A DNA stretch of 64,000 bases from an uncultured Roseobacter sp. (GCF_947495275.1 NZ_CANLYL010000002.1:434001-498000); one strand, 5' to 3'; shown: positions 25,826-35,547, numbered from the stretch's first letter. The notes: generated by a model not told the origin, from the letters alone. A program made the numbers and translations.

Positions 25826-25949
25826 GAGCGCAGACTACGCCATGTTTGTTGCAATGCAAGAGGGACAAAGCTGCGTGATCGGGGTGGTCGCTGACGATGA
25901 AAGTGCTAATGTCATGCGCGGTAAACGCAGTTCCGGAAGGAAGCAGAAA

Positions 25950-26666
25950 ATGCGATTAAACAGTGTGGTGCCTATTATTGCGGCAATGGCCCTGGCAGGG
26001 TGCGAAGTGACGACAACATCATCGCCGGTCAACAGTCCCGCGCCTCAGGCACAGTCGGGTGGCAGTACGATTTCGGCTCAGAATGCGACACGCGCGTTCC
26101 GCAGCGTCGTCAGCACCGTCGAACCAGTGGCAGAGCGCGAATGCCGGGCCCGTACTTCGCGGGTCAATTGCGATTTCAAAATCCTCGTGGATGAAAGGCC
26201 AAACCAGCCCGCGAATGCCTTTCAGACGCTGGATAAATCGGGCCGCCCGATCATTGCCTTCACTCTGGCGCTGATAAAGGACGCCCGGAACACGGATGAG
26301 CTGGCCTTTGTGATGGGGCATGAAGCTGCGCATCACATCGCAGGTCACATCGCGCGCCAGCAGCAAAACGCTGTCGCGGGGGCTGTCATTGCCGGGAGCC
26401 TGGCGGTTCTGCTTGGCGGGACGGGTGAGGCTGTCGAATCTGCGCAGCGCACCGGAGCACAGGTTGGCGCGCGGACCTACTCGAAAGATTTCGAACTGGA
26501 AGCCGATGCGCTGGGCACCGTGATTACAGCGCGCGCAGGTTATGATCCCTTGCGGGGCGCGGAATTCTTCACGCGGATACCTGACCCGGGAGATCGGTTC
26601 CTCGGCACCCACCCGCCGAACCGACAGCGCCTTGAGACCGTGCGGCGGACGGCGGCGGGCTTATAG
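25950..26666 (+). CDS. M48-family metallopeptidase, lipoprotein
   Basis: 238 residues from the ATG at 25950, preceded by GGAAGGA; longer in-frame starts would bury the signal peptide. Residues 1-18 are a lipoprotein signal with lipobox LAGC. The zinc-protease motif HEAAH is at 124-128 and the third ligand is Glu184 in FELEADALG. The size and layout resemble YcaL/LoiP-type periplasmic M48 lipoproteins involved in envelope protein quality control. A degenerate M48-like gene occurs near 60.4 kb. Confidence 0.9.
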   Translation: MRLNSVVPIIAAMALAGCEVTTTSSPVNSPAPQAQSGGSTISAQNATRAFRSVVSTVEPVAERECRARTSRVNCDFKILVDERPNQPANAFQTLDKSGRPIIAFTLALIKDARNTDELAFVMGHEAAHHIAGHIARQQQNAVAGAVIAGSLAVLLGGTGEAVESAQRTGAQVGARTYSKDFELEADALGTVITARAGYDPLRGAEFFTRIPDPGDRFLGTHPPNRQRLETVRRTAAGL

Positions 26667-26685
26667 AAACCACAACCAGACCGCG

Positions 26686-27036
26686 TTACCTGGGCCTATT
26701 GCCATCGATCCATTTCGACATCATCACCTTGTCTCGAAAACACTCATGCGGAATTTCACGGCGTTTGATCCGTGCAATCCGCTCGGCAAAGGCAACCTGC
26801 TTGGAAGATGGGTAGTTGGCAAATTTGCCGGAAGGTGCTTTTGGCTTGTGCGCGTCGATCCATCGGGAAAGGGCCGCGCGGTCCGCGGCGGCGCTCCGGG
26901 GAATGGTCGCACCGGTTCTCAGGGCGATGGTTTGCGCGTACCGCACCTGTTTTTCAGTGGCTGGTTGTGGTTCGCCAATGGGTAAAGCGCCCTGTTCAGG
27001 CGCAAATAGGTTCGGAAATTGAGGTTCAAATGACAT
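26686..27036 (-). CDS. Hypothetical protein with two copies of a 40-residue repeat
   Basis: 116 residues from the second of two adjacent ATGs (27036), six bases after GGGAGG. After a Pro-rich N-terminus, two related units follow: one starting TEKQVRYAQTIALRTG and ending SRWIDAHKP, the other starting SSKQVAFAERIARIKRREIP and ending SKWIDGNRP. The pattern [TS]-x-KQ-x2-[YF]-A-x2-IA ... S-[RK]-WID resembles the short helical repeat found in DUF3072-like proteins and some topoisomerase tails. Function unknown. It converges on the M48 gene with 19 bases between stops. Confidence 0.65.
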   Translation of the reverse strand: MSFEPQFPNLFAPEQGALPIGEPQPATEKQVRYAQTIALRTGATIPRSAAADRAALSRWIDAHKPKAPSGKFANYPSSKQVAFAERIARIKRREIPHECFRDKVMMSKWIDGNRPR

Positions 27037-27119
27037 CATATGCCTCCCATCTGTTCCATTAATAAATAGAACATAAAGAGAACAAATTCAAGATGCGCCG
27101 CGCGTTGGATGATCCTAGA

Positions 27120-27362
27120 TCAAAGTTTTGAGTGGCTGCCATCGCAAAGAGGCGCTTTTTGTGTCGCTTTGCATCCGCAGAAAAACAGCGTCTTGTCGGC
27201 CTCCGCTGTGTATTTCAAGGGTGAGAAAGAGGTTTCCTTGTGCGATCCGTCGCAAAAGGGCTGTTTGGAGGAGCGACCGCAGCTGCACCAGAAGTAGGTT
27301 TTTCCTTCGGTTACGTCGACGCGGTATGGCGATTTCTGTGCGATCTTTGGCGTATTGGTCAT
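27120..27362 (-). CDS. Dual CDGSH iron-sulfur protein
   Basis: 80 residues with two complete CDGSH motifs: C26-x-C28 ... C37-D-G-S-H41 and C62-x-C64 ... C73-D-G-S-H77. Each should bind a mitoNEET-type 2Fe-2S cluster through three Cys and one His. No membrane segment, so it is a soluble tandem protein of the kind found in many bacteria. A role in redox or cluster transfer is likely from the family; no partner is evident nearby. Confidence 0.9.
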   Translation of the reverse strand: MTNTPKIAQKSPYRVDVTEGKTYFWCSCGRSSKQPFCDGSHKETSFSPLKYTAEADKTLFFCGCKATQKAPLCDGSHSKL

Positions 27363-27500
27363 GTTGGCTCCGTCACAAGAGAATTGGCTTGGCCGCAGAA
27401 GTCGGCATTCCGAGCATACCGGAACCTCACCAAAAATCCCGTGTCAAATCTGAACGGGTTCTTTGTTGCGGGCGGGCTCTGGAAAGCCCCGGACAGACGT

Positions 27501-28874
27501 TTAGCCCACCAAACGGCCCCAAAGGTCGTATTCGCCGGCCTCATCGACCTTCACGGTAACGATGTCTCCTACGGACAGGCGGTCGAAGTTTTCATCTATA
27601 AAGAGGTTGCCATCAATCTCAGGCGCATCGGCCATGGTGCGACAGGTCGCCGCCTCATCATCTATTTCGTCAACAATCACGTCCAAATGTTTGCCGATTT
27701 TGGCAGTCAGTTTTGCCTCGGAAATGGCTTGCGCCTTGAGCATGAAACGCTCCCACCGATCCTGTTTTTCATCCGCAGGCACATGGTCGGGCAAAGCGTT
27801 GGAGCGCGCGCCATCGACGTTTTCGTATTGAAAACAGCCGACCCGGTCGAGTTGCGCTTCATCCATCCAGTCCAGCAGGGTTTGAAATTCCGCTTCTGTT
27901 TCGCCGGGATAGCCGACAATAAATGTGGAGCGCAGAGTCAGTTCGGGGCAAATTGCCCGCCAGGCCGCGATCTCATCAAGGGTTTTTGCGGCAGCGGCGG
28001 GGCGTGCCATCCGTTTCAAGACGTCGCCATGCGCATGCTGAAACGGAATATCCAGATAGGGCAAGATAAGCCCGTCGGCCATCATCGGGATCAGGTGGCG
28101 CACATGCGGGTAAGGGTAAACGTAGTGCAGGCGCACCCAGGCACCCAGAGAGCCCAGATCGCGTGCCAGATCGGTGATATGTGCGCGGTGACCGCGATCT
28201 TCAGCATGTTTGATATCAACGCCATAAGCAGAGGTATCCTGACTGATCACCAGCAGTTCCTTGACACCGTTTTCCACGAGTTTTTCGGCCTCACGGATCA
28301 CCGCATGAGCCGGGCGTGACTGCAAGCGGCCCCGCATGTCCGGGATGATGCAGAATTTACACTTGTGATTGCAGCCTTCGGAGATTTTCAGATAGCTGAA
28401 ATGGCGGGGTGTCAGGCGAACGCCAGATGCAGGCAAAAGATCGACAAAGGGATCCGGGCTTGGCGGCACAGCGTCGTGCACGGCATCCAGGACCTGTTCA
28501 TATTGATGCGGTCCGGTGACCGCGAGCACGTTGGGATGCGCCCCGGTTATATAGTCGGGTTCTGCCCCAAGACATCCGGTGACGATGACACGGCCGTTTT
28601 CCTGCAAGGCCTCACCGATCGCCGACAGGCTTTCCGCCTTGGCACTGTCGAGAAATCCGCAGGTGTTCACAATGACGGCATTGGCTCCTGCATAGTCGGG
28701 CGAAATCCCGTAGCCTTCTGCGCGCAGGCGCGTGAGGATGCGCTCACTGTCGACCAGAGCCTTGGGGCATCCCAAGCTTACCATGCCAATCGTGGGCTGG
28801 CCCGGGCGGGTGGGCCCGGGTATTTGGGGCTTGGGGGCCAGATCGGGGCGCAGATTGGGTGGGTTTGTGCTCAT
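27501..28874 (-). CDS. rimO: Ribosomal protein S12 methylthiotransferase
   Basis: 457 residues. The MTTase N-terminal domain has Cys ligands in [12 protein letters not shown] and [14 protein letters not shown] and a third in TGCLGAEPD. The radical-SAM motif [11 protein letters not shown] (C-x3-C-x2-C) follows, with [20 protein letters not shown] typical of RimO rather than MiaB. A TRAM-like domain ends the protein. It adds a methylthio group to Asp88 of ribosomal protein S12. It diverges from the AsmA-like gene with about 68 bases between the preferred starts. Confidence 0.95.
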   Translation of the reverse strand: MSTNPPNLRPDLAPKPQIPGPTRPGQPTIGMVSLGCPKALVDSERILTRLRAEGYGISPDYAGANAVIVNTCGFLDSAKAESLSAIGEALQENGRVIVTGCLGAEPDYITGAHPNVLAVTGPHQYEQVLDAVHDAVPPSPDPFVDLLPASGVRLTPRHFSYLKISEGCNHKCKFCIIPDMRGRLQSRPAHAVIREAEKLVENGVKELLVISQDTSAYGVDIKHAEDRGHRAHITDLARDLGSLGAWVRLHYVYPYPHVRHLIPMMADGLILPYLDIPFQHAHGDVLKRMARPAAAAKTLDEIAAWRAICPELTLRSTFIVGYPGETEAEFQTLLDWMDEAQLDRVGCFQYENVDGARSNALPDHVPADEKQDRWERFMLKAQAISEAKLTAKIGKHLDVIVDEIDDEAATCRTMADAPEIDGNLFIDENFDRLSVGDIVTVKVDEAGEYDLWGRLVG

Positions 28875-28897
28875 GACTTGGGCTATAGTGGAAGTGA

Positions 28898-28918
28898 GGG
28901 GCCCCGAAAAGGGGCCTC
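28898..28918 (+). other. Hairpin immediately before the first possible AsmA start
   Basis: GGGGCCCC and GGGGCCTC pair over eight positions (one G-T pair) around a GAAAA loop, ending at the base before the ATG at 28919. It has no T-run and would hide the ribosome site of that ATG, which is one reason to prefer the ATG at 28943. It may also be a translational control element. Confidence 0.35.
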
Positions 28919-28942
28919 ATGGGCATAGGTGAGGGTGTGCGG

Positions 28943-30871
28943 ATGAAGTGGGTTTTCCGGTTGATCGGATTGCTGGTCGTGATCGTTGTGGTCGCTGTGG
29001 TGTCGTTGTTCTTTCTCCCCGCGGAACGGGTGGCGCGGATTGCAACCGAACAGCTGCGCAATTTCACGGGGCGGGAGGTGTCAATCACCGGCGATGTGGC
29101 GTTGACGTTTTACCCGGTTCTCGGCGTAAGGGCTGGCGGGCTGGAGGTCGGGAACGCTGACTGGTCCGAACAAGGCCCGATGCTTCAGGCGGCGAATGCA
29201 GCTATTGGCGTGGATGCTCTGGGATTGCTTCGAGGCGAAATTAGGATCACCAATATCGAGGCGGAAAGCCCAACGATCCGGTTGGAGCAACGCCAGGATG
29301 GCCGCGCGAGCTGGCAATTCACTGATTCTTCCGGCGAGGCACAGATCGCCACGGAAACGGCCCCTGAACGGGCATCCCATCCCATCAGTATTGAACGGCT
29401 GAGGGTGACCGATGCCCGATTGATCTATGACGCCGAGGGCAGCGATCTGGTGTCCTATGAAGGTGTTGATCTGACGCTCGACTGGCCCGAGCGACTGGGT
29501 GCGGCAGAGATCACGGCCGTGCTGCGTCCTACGGCGCAACCGGTGATGGTTGGCGCCGTTATCGACGGTTTTGCCGGTTTTATCACCGGGGAGACACAGA
29601 CCTTTACCGCTTCCGTAACCACGGCGGCTGGCAGCGTGTCATTTGGCGGGCGCGCCAGCACCGCGGGGGCTGTGGCCGGGGCCCTGACCCTCAAAACGGA
29701 TACGACAAAGGCCTTTCTTGAAGCCTTGGGATTGCCCGGCGTCGACTTGCCGAGCAATCTGGGGCGTGTGATCAACATGACCACGGATCTGACGCTGACG
29801 CCGGATCGCAAGCTGTCGCTGCGCGACCTCAAGGTCGATCTGGGAGACAACAGCCTGACGGGTGCTGCAGATATCGAACTCAATGGCGTGCCGATCATCA
29901 ATGCCCAGCTCGATGCCGGTGCGCTTGATTTGAAACAGGACACCGCGGAGCCATCAGGCGGCAGCGGTGGCGGTTCGTCGGCGGGTGGAAGCGCCTCAAG
30001 CGGTTGGTCGACAGAGCCGATTGATGCCAGCGGTCTGGCGGCTTTCAACGGCGAAATTGCCCTGTCAGCTCAAAGCATCGACCTGGGTCAGTTTCAACTC
30101 GGTCAGACCCGCACCATTTTGCGCAATGATCGCGCGCGGATGGTCTTTGAATTGCGTGAAGTGCAGGCTTACGGCGGTGATGTCACCGGCGAGTTTGTGA
30201 TCAACAACCGGTCCGGCCTGTCGGTTGGCGGCAATTTGGGCGCGCGGGCCATTCAAATGCAGCCCCTGCTTTCCGATGCTGCGGGATTGAACCGGCTTAC
30301 AGGGCAGGGGGACGCCAAATTGAGCTTCCTGGGGTCGGGGTCTTCGGTGGATGCAATCATGCGGTCTTTGTCCGGAGATGGCTCGCTGGCGATTGGGAAA
30401 GGCACGATCCAGGGGATCGACCTCGACCGATTGATGCGGTCGGGTGATGTCGGGGCGGGTACAACCGTCTTTGACAGCCTGACGGGGACATGGGCCATTG
30501 CGTCGGGTGTGCTGAACAATAAGGACCTGCTCTTACAGCTCAAGAACTACCGCGCAACCGGGGCCGGGAACATTGGCTTGGCCGCACAGAATATGGATTA
30601 CACCGTGACACCGATTGCCTTGCGGGCGAACAGCGGACAGGGCATTTCCATACCAGTGCGCTTTGTCGGGCCATGGTCGGACATCTCCATCCGCCCGGAC
30701 CTCGAGGCCGCCTTCGAAGCGGAATTGGATGCCAAGAAGGATGAATTGAAAGACAAGGCCAAGGAGAAGCTGAACCAGAAGCTGGGTGTCAGTGCACAGC
30801 CGGGTCAATCCGCAGAAGATGCCGTAAAAGACAAAGTCAAAGACAAACTGTTACGCAAGCTATTTGACTAA
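28943..30871 (+). CDS. AsmA-family envelope protein
   Basis: 642 residues from the ATG at 28943; an ATG at 28919 would add eight residues but sits against a hairpin. An N-terminal membrane segment (about 4-25) is followed by the AsmA opening FFLPAERVARIATEQLRNFTGREVSITGDVALTFYPVLGVRAGGLEV. A Gly/Ser-rich linker (SGGSGGGSSAGGSASS) separates it from the C-terminal AsmA_2 region with LSGDGSLAIGKGTIQGIDLDRL. The tail is a charged Lys-rich helix. The family acts in lipid or lipopolysaccharide transport between membranes. Single-gene unit converging on kdsA. Confidence 0.88.
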   Translation: MKWVFRLIGLLVVIVVVAVVSLFFLPAERVARIATEQLRNFTGREVSITGDVALTFYPVLGVRAGGLEVGNADWSEQGPMLQAANAAIGVDALGLLRGEIRITNIEAESPTIRLEQRQDGRASWQFTDSSGEAQIATETAPERASHPISIERLRVTDARLIYDAEGSDLVSYEGVDLTLDWPERLGAAEITAVLRPTAQPVMVGAVIDGFAGFITGETQTFTASVTTAAGSVSFGGRASTAGAVAGALTLKTDTTKAFLEALGLPGVDLPSNLGRVINMTTDLTLTPDRKLSLRDLKVDLGDNSLTGAADIELNGVPIINAQLDAGALDLKQDTAEPSGGSGGGSSAGGSASSGWSTEPIDASGLAAFNGEIALSAQSIDLGQFQLGQTRTILRNDRARMVFELREVQAYGGDVTGEFVINNRSGLSVGGNLGARAIQMQPLLSDAAGLNRLTGQGDAKLSFLGSGSSVDAIMRSLSGDGSLAIGKGTIQGIDLDRLMRSGDVGAGTTVFDSLTGTWAIASGVLNNKDLLLQLKNYRATGAGNIGLAAQNMDYTVTPIALRANSGQGISIPVRFVGPWSDISIRPDLEAAFEAELDAKKDELKDKAKEKLNQKLGVSAQPGQSAEDAVKDKVKDKLLRKLFD

Positions 30872-30979
30872 TGCGTTTCGACGCTACCTTGAGACATTAT
30901 GCATCGCTGGTGTCGGTCTTGCCGCATATACCTGTGAGTGGGGTCGCCAGACGCTGCACAGTCAACTGAGAGAGCAGGG

Positions 30980-31813
30980 TCAAATGCGCAACGGGTTGGC
31001 CTTTGCCATGGCGTCAAACTGCATCAACGTCTCGATGAGCTTAGGCATTTGATCAAGATAAATCATATTGGGCCCGTCGCAGGGGGCATTGTCCGGATCC
31101 TGATGGGTTTCCATGAAGATGCCGCCCACGCCCACGGCTGCGGCTGCGCGCGCCATGACCGGGGCAAACTCACGCTGCCCGCCCGAAGAGCCGCCACGCC
31201 CGCCCGGCTGCTGCACCGAATGGGTGGCGTCCATCACTACCGGGTAGCCCGTCTGCGCCATCTGCGGTAGCGACCGCATGTCGACCACAAGCGTGTTGTA
31301 GCCGAAGGTTGTGCCGCGCTCGGTCAGCAGAATGCGCCGGTTGCCGGTGGATTCGATCTTGGTGACGATGTTCTCCATCTCCCAAGGTGCGAGGAACTGA
31401 CCTTTCTTCACGTTGATCGCGGCGCCGCTGTTGCCAGCGGCCAGCAGCATGTCGGTTTGGCGACAGAGAAAAGCTGGAATCTGGATGATATCGACCACAT
31501 CTGCGGCGATGGCGCATTGCGCCTCGGAGTGTACATCGGTGATGACCGGGATCTGGTTGGTCCGGGCCACGGATTCCAGCACTTTCAGGCCTTCGTCGAT
31601 CCCCATCCCGCGCGCGCCATCCAGCGAGGTGCGGTTGGCCTTGTCATAAGAGGCCTTGAAGACATATTGCGCGCCCGCCGCATCACAGGCTTCTTTCATC
31701 CTACCGGCGATCATCTGCGCGTGATCCGCGCTTTCCAGCTGGCAGGGGCCGGCAATCACGGTGAGTGGTCGGTCATTGCCGATTGTCAAATCGCCGACAG
31801 AAACATGGGTCAT
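30980..31813 (-). CDS. kdsA: 3-deoxy-8-phosphooctulonate (Kdo-8-phosphate) synthase
   Basis: 277 residues, typical length. Family blocks: LTVIAGPCQLES at the N-terminus, FKASYDKANRTSLDGARG, VITDVHSEAQ, IIQIPAFLCRQTDML, VKKGQFLAPWEMENIVTK, RGTTFGYNTLVVDMRSL and VMDATHSVQQPGG. It condenses phosphoenolpyruvate with arabinose 5-phosphate to Kdo-8-phosphate. It starts one base after the stop of the capsule-export gene kpsE, so here the Kdo supply is probably tuned to capsule as well as lipopolysaccharide. Confidence 0.96.
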   Translation of the reverse strand: MTHVSVGDLTIGNDRPLTVIAGPCQLESADHAQMIAGRMKEACDAAGAQYVFKASYDKANRTSLDGARGMGIDEGLKVLESVARTNQIPVITDVHSEAQCAIAADVVDIIQIPAFLCRQTDMLLAAGNSGAAINVKKGQFLAPWEMENIVTKIESTGNRRILLTERGTTFGYNTLVVDMRSLPQMAQTGYPVVMDATHSVQQPGGRGGSSGGQREFAPVMARAAAAVGVGGIFMETHQDPDNAPCDGPNMIYLDQMPKLIETLMQFDAMAKANPLRI

Positions 31814-31814
31814 A

Positions 31815-33467
31815 TCAGGAGGTCACCTGTTCACGCAAAATGGAAGCAGTAAGCGAGATCATCAGGTAGATGCCTGCGAAGATCAAGAAGGCAACAATGG
31901 TGTTTTCGAACTTGCGGGGATAACTGGGCTCCTCCGACGGCACCGGTTCCACGCTGGTGGTCAGATATCGTACCTGCCGGTTGGCCTCCATCCGCGTCTG
32001 CTCCATCTGCTGCAACGCGGATTGCAACAACATATCGCGTGTCGCAAGGTCGGCCTGCGCCATTTGGATGCGCACGCTGAGCTGCGCGAGGGAGTTCTGG
32101 CCCTGGCTGGCATCGGTCATGCGAGCATTGAGCTCGGCCAACTGCTCGTTCAGGCGCCGCACATCGCCTCTGGCACCGTCTACCCGTGACTGGTTTGGTC
32201 GCGCATTGTCGAGCAAAGCCGCAAGTTGCAGCTCTTTTTCAAGCAATTGTATCTCGACTTGGTTGATTTGGCCTCGCAGCGCGGCAATTACCGCCTCCGG
32301 ATCAAGTGTCGCGCCCTCGATCTGCAGTTTAACCAAAGCTTCCTGCGCAAGGCGGCGCTCCTCTTCGGATTTTTCAAAACTTGCCTGCGCTTCGGACATC
32401 TGGTCGCCGCGCTTTTGCTGGCTAAGAGAATTTACCCGCTCCTCCGCATAGTTGATCAGCGCAGCGCTGATGTCCGCGCTCACATGCGGATCGGCGGCGA
32501 TGACTTCCATGCGCAACACGCCTTCTGTCGGATCATAGCCAACCTTGACGTTCTTTTTGTAGGTCTTGAAGGCCTGCTCGTTCGAGGGATCAGCGGCCAG
32601 GCGCTGGATCGGATCAATGCTCGGCTGCGCGAAATGGGATTTGAACCCAACATCGGCGTCCAGTCGCAACATGGCATCCTTGGATTGCAAATAGGATTGA
32701 ACCGCGATGCTGTCCTGAGACGTGGCAAACTGGGTGCCGGACAGCAAGCCACCAATACCACCTCCCTGATTGTCGGCCTGAAGTATCAGGAATTCCGACT
32801 TGGTCGAATACATTGGCGTGGCAACCGCATAGTAATACCAGCCCGCAAGGATTGTTGGCAGGAATACGAAGAACGACAGACGGGCCAGAAGCATGCCCAT
32901 CTTGCGGCGGCGACGTTTGGTGATGTCGCGCTGAATCTCCGAAATCTGCCGATTGCGCAAATCTGCGGGGTTCAGTTCGGTTGACGGCAGAGTTTCCTTG
33001 TCCATCGGCAGTGTTTGCGGCAGCTGGACCCGTCCTGTCTCGCCGGCATTGCTCGTTTTCCCGTCAGTTTTTACTTTACCGTTTTGGATCGGATCATCCG
33101 GGTTTTGCGGGATAACCAGCTCCAGCATGTTCGACCGCTGGAACGGATCAATGCCCCGACTGCGCAGCAGCCGCACAGCGTCGAAATCCGACGTCGCGGC
33201 GAGACCGTTCTTGTGAGCCACTCTGCGGGCCATGCGCAATTGACGGCCTGTCAGCCCCTCACGCCGGATGGCATCAAGCTCGGCCGCCGCGTTTTCGGCA
33301 CTGGGTGCACGCGCTTTTGGCGTAGCAGCCGGTGCATCCGTTGTCCTGGGTTTTGCCGCGTCCGGATCTTGGGCCGCGGGGCGCTCCGCAGGAGCAGCCT
33401 TTTCCGCGTTGGCGCCCGGCGTTGTCCGCTTGATGCGGAACTTTCTAGCTGTGGGTTTGGTAGTCAT
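31815..33467 (-). CDS. kpsE: Capsule polysaccharide export protein KpsE-like, with long N-terminal extension
   Basis: 550 residues from the ATG at 33467. Residues 1-190 are predicted cytoplasmic and Ala/Pro/Lys-rich, with a folded-looking patch at about 62-120. A first membrane segment lies at about 192-214, then a periplasmic region with a long coiled coil (about 370-500), then a proline motif PSYPRKF and a second membrane segment near 519-543. This is the PCP-3 (Wzz-like) design of KpsE/RkpJ, though those proteins usually have only a short N-terminus. It overlaps the kpsT stop by 23 bases and precedes kdsA. Confidence 0.88.
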   Translation of the reverse strand: MTTKPTARKFRIKRTTPGANAEKAAPAERPAAQDPDAAKPRTTDAPAATPKARAPSAENAAAELDAIRREGLTGRQLRMARRVAHKNGLAATSDFDAVRLLRSRGIDPFQRSNMLELVIPQNPDDPIQNGKVKTDGKTSNAGETGRVQLPQTLPMDKETLPSTELNPADLRNRQISEIQRDITKRRRRKMGMLLARLSFFVFLPTILAGWYYYAVATPMYSTKSEFLILQADNQGGGIGGLLSGTQFATSQDSIAVQSYLQSKDAMLRLDADVGFKSHFAQPSIDPIQRLAADPSNEQAFKTYKKNVKVGYDPTEGVLRMEVIAADPHVSADISAALINYAEERVNSLSQQKRGDQMSEAQASFEKSEEERRLAQEALVKLQIEGATLDPEAVIAALRGQINQVEIQLLEKELQLAALLDNARPNQSRVDGARGDVRRLNEQLAELNARMTDASQGQNSLAQLSVRIQMAQADLATRDMLLQSALQQMEQTRMEANRQVRYLTTSVEPVPSEEPSYPRKFENTIVAFLIFAGIYLMISLTASILREQVTS

Positions 33468-34104
33468 AAAGCCGTTTCGCTTCTTCCAACGTGTCGAACA
33501 TGTGAAATTGACCCCCGACCAGAACGGCCGCAGAGCGGGCAAATTTCTCAAGCGTTTTTGCCTGATGTGACACAATAATGATTGTTGTGGTGCGCAGACG
33601 TTCTTGCAGAATCTCGCCCGCTTTGCGGTTGAACTCAACATCTGTCGTGCCGGGCATGCCTTCGTCGATCAGATACATGTCAAAATCCAGCGCCAGCATG
33701 AGCGAGAACGAAAACCGTGCGCGCATTCCGGCTGAATAAGTGCCAAGTGGCTGGTCGAAATACTCGCCCAGCCCACATAACCAGCGGCAAAAACTTTCTA
33801 CGTAATCCGGGTCAAGCCCGTACAGACGGGCGATATAGCGGGCATTCTCCATCGCCGAGACCTTTGTCACGACACCGCCCATAAAGCCCAAGGGGAAGGA
33901 AATATTACACCCGCGGCGGATTTCGCCCTCATCGGGTTTTTCCAATCCAGCCATCATGTTGATCAGGGTTGTTTTGCCCGTTCCGTTCGGTGCAAGGATG
34001 CCAAGCGAGTTGCCAAGCTCAACCTTGAAAGACACATGGTCAAGGATCACCTTGTGTTGGGATCCCGTCCAAAATGATTTCGATACATTTTCGAACGCCA
34101 GCAT
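33445..34104 (-). CDS. kpsT: Capsule polysaccharide ABC exporter ATPase
   Basis: 219 residues, the usual short KpsT length. Walker A is APNGTGKTT (38-46), the signature segment is GTYSAGMRARFSFSLMLALDFDMYLIDEGMPG with a relaxed LSGGQ, and the switch His lies in IIIVSHQAKTLEKFA. It powers export of group 2/3 capsular polysaccharide with the membrane partner KpsM, which is not adjacent here. It is first in a kpsT-kpsE-kdsA run; 195 bases without a gene lie upstream, AT-rich and presumably promoter-bearing. Confidence 0.92.
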   Translation of the reverse strand: MLAFENVSKSFWTGSQHKVILDHVSFKVELGNSLGILAPNGTGKTTLINMMAGLEKPDEGEIRRGCNISFPLGFMGGVVTKVSAMENARYIARLYGLDPDYVESFCRWLCGLGEYFDQPLGTYSAGMRARFSFSLMLALDFDMYLIDEGMPGTTDVEFNRKAGEILQERLRTTTIIIVSHQAKTLEKFARSAAVLVGGQFHMFDTLEEAKRLYDYQTHS

Positions 34105-34299
34105 GACCTGCTCCGGTTGCGCGTTGACCCGGACATGGGTCTGCCTGCCCTCTGTTATCAGAGGTTGTTTACGGATTATCTACCTTGTTGGGCAATATTA
34201 TGTCTTAATTAGAAACAAATGTACAACGGATACGCGGATCGCCATTTTTTGCGAGTGGCGGGTTTTCGCCCGTCCAAGTCTGGCCAGCCTGTGTGCTTT

Positions 34300-35547
34300 T
34301 CAACCCGGTTGTTTTTGAACGCGTAGCAGTATGCCGGCGATGATGCTCACAATGGCTGCGGCAAAGCTGAACAAGGCCCCCATTTTTGCGGCATCCTGAA
34401 CGTCACCCGGTGCAAATGCCACTGAGGCGACGAAGAGAGAGACCGTGAAACCGATTGCCGCCACGCAGCCGATGACAATCAGGTCGACAGTGCGCATACC
34501 CTGGGGCAATCCCAGCCGCAGGGGGCCCGCTGCAATCCAGCCGAAGATCAATATGCCGACAGGTTTGCCGATGAGCAGACCGGCCAGGACCAGCCAAGTC
34601 GCGTCCCCGATGGAGGAAAACTGAACACCTGCATTCAGAAGGCCGAAGAAGAAGAGCACAATCTCAACCGGACCTTTGAGCCCATGTTCGATCTGGTTCA
34701 AAAGATCGGTGAGGTATTTTTCGGCCTCGGCAAAAATCCCGAAGGCCCGATCCGCATGGGGAATTGTTGGAACTATTGGCAGCAGGCCAAGCGCAGGGTG
34801 CAGGCCGGATCGCATGAAGCCGTACCAACTCAGACAGGCAGCGATAAAGTAGGGCAGAAAATGCAACCTGGTACGGACCCAGGTTGACGTGGGGCGTGCC
34901 TGATTGCCACGGTCCAGACGGCGCGGCAGCCAGTTGGCGAGAAGGTAGACAGCGATGGCTGCCCCGGCAGAAAACAGTAACCACGCAGGTGCAAGCTCGC
35001 CCGAGGGGTAGAAAACCGCCAGAATGATGAGCCCGGCGGCGTCATCTGCGATCGCCAGAAGCAACAGGAACCGCACCGCCGGGTGGCCAGCGCCAAAGAC
35101 GATCCGGCCCACCAGATAGGAAAACGCGATGTCTGTGGCTGTAGGTATCGCCCAGCCGTTTGCAACGGCATTGTAGGTGTCCGACCCCAGCAGCAGTGCC
35201 AGGCCAAGGTAGACAGAGATCGGGCCAACCATACCGCCAAGCGTTGCAAACAAAGGAGTCGCCGCCTTTTTACCGCGTAAGGAGCCGTTTTTCAGAATGA
35301 CGGCTTCCCAGACTTCCTTGGCTGCGATGGCGAAGAAGAATGCCATTAAAACATCGTTGACGAGGTAATGCAGGGTCAATGTGCGGTGGCCGTCATGCAG
35401 GTGTCCGATCGGCGCATGATCCCAGATTTTGAATTCAACAAAATGGTGATAGCTGTCGTAATCCAGGTTCGCCCACACCAACGCGATCAGCGCGCCGATG
35501 ATCAACAGAAGTGAATAGTTGGTCAGAAAGCTCCACACCCGATACAT
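34300..35547 (-). CDS. nhaA: Na+/H+ antiporter NhaA family
   Basis: 415 residues with about eleven to twelve hydrophobic segments. The ion-site acidic pair is in LLLAIADDAAGLIILAVFY, equivalent to the Asp163-Asp164 pair of E. coli NhaA, and the unwound-helix segment ATDIAFSYL is present. The helix-II block is DVLMAFFFAIAAKEVWEA instead of the usual LFFLLVGLE. This divergence is typical of a second NhaA type in marine bacteria. It should exchange sodium for protons in the inner membrane. Confidence 0.88.
   Translation of the reverse strand: MYRVWSFLTNYSLLLIIGALIALVWANLDYDSYHHFVEFKIWDHAPIGHLHDGHRTLTLHYLVNDVLMAFFFAIAAKEVWEAVILKNGSLRGKKAATPLFATLGGMVGPISVYLGLALLLGSDTYNAVANGWAIPTATDIAFSYLVGRIVFGAGHPAVRFLLLLAIADDAAGLIILAVFYPSGELAPAWLLFSAGAAIAVYLLANWLPRRLDRGNQARPTSTWVRTRLHFLPYFIAACLSWYGFMRSGLHPALGLLPIVPTIPHADRAFGIFAEAEKYLTDLLNQIEHGLKGPVEIVLFFFGLLNAGVQFSSIGDATWLVLAGLLIGKPVGILIFGWIAAGPLRLGLPQGMRTVDLIVIGCVAAIGFTVSLFVASVAFAPGDVQDAAKMGALFSFAAAIVSIIAGILLRVQKQPG

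Noticed and set aside
27240-28319. Open frame of 359 codons on the plus strand opposite rimO
   Set aside because: Antisense to rimO and the CDGSH gene, both certain; no motif in the translation.
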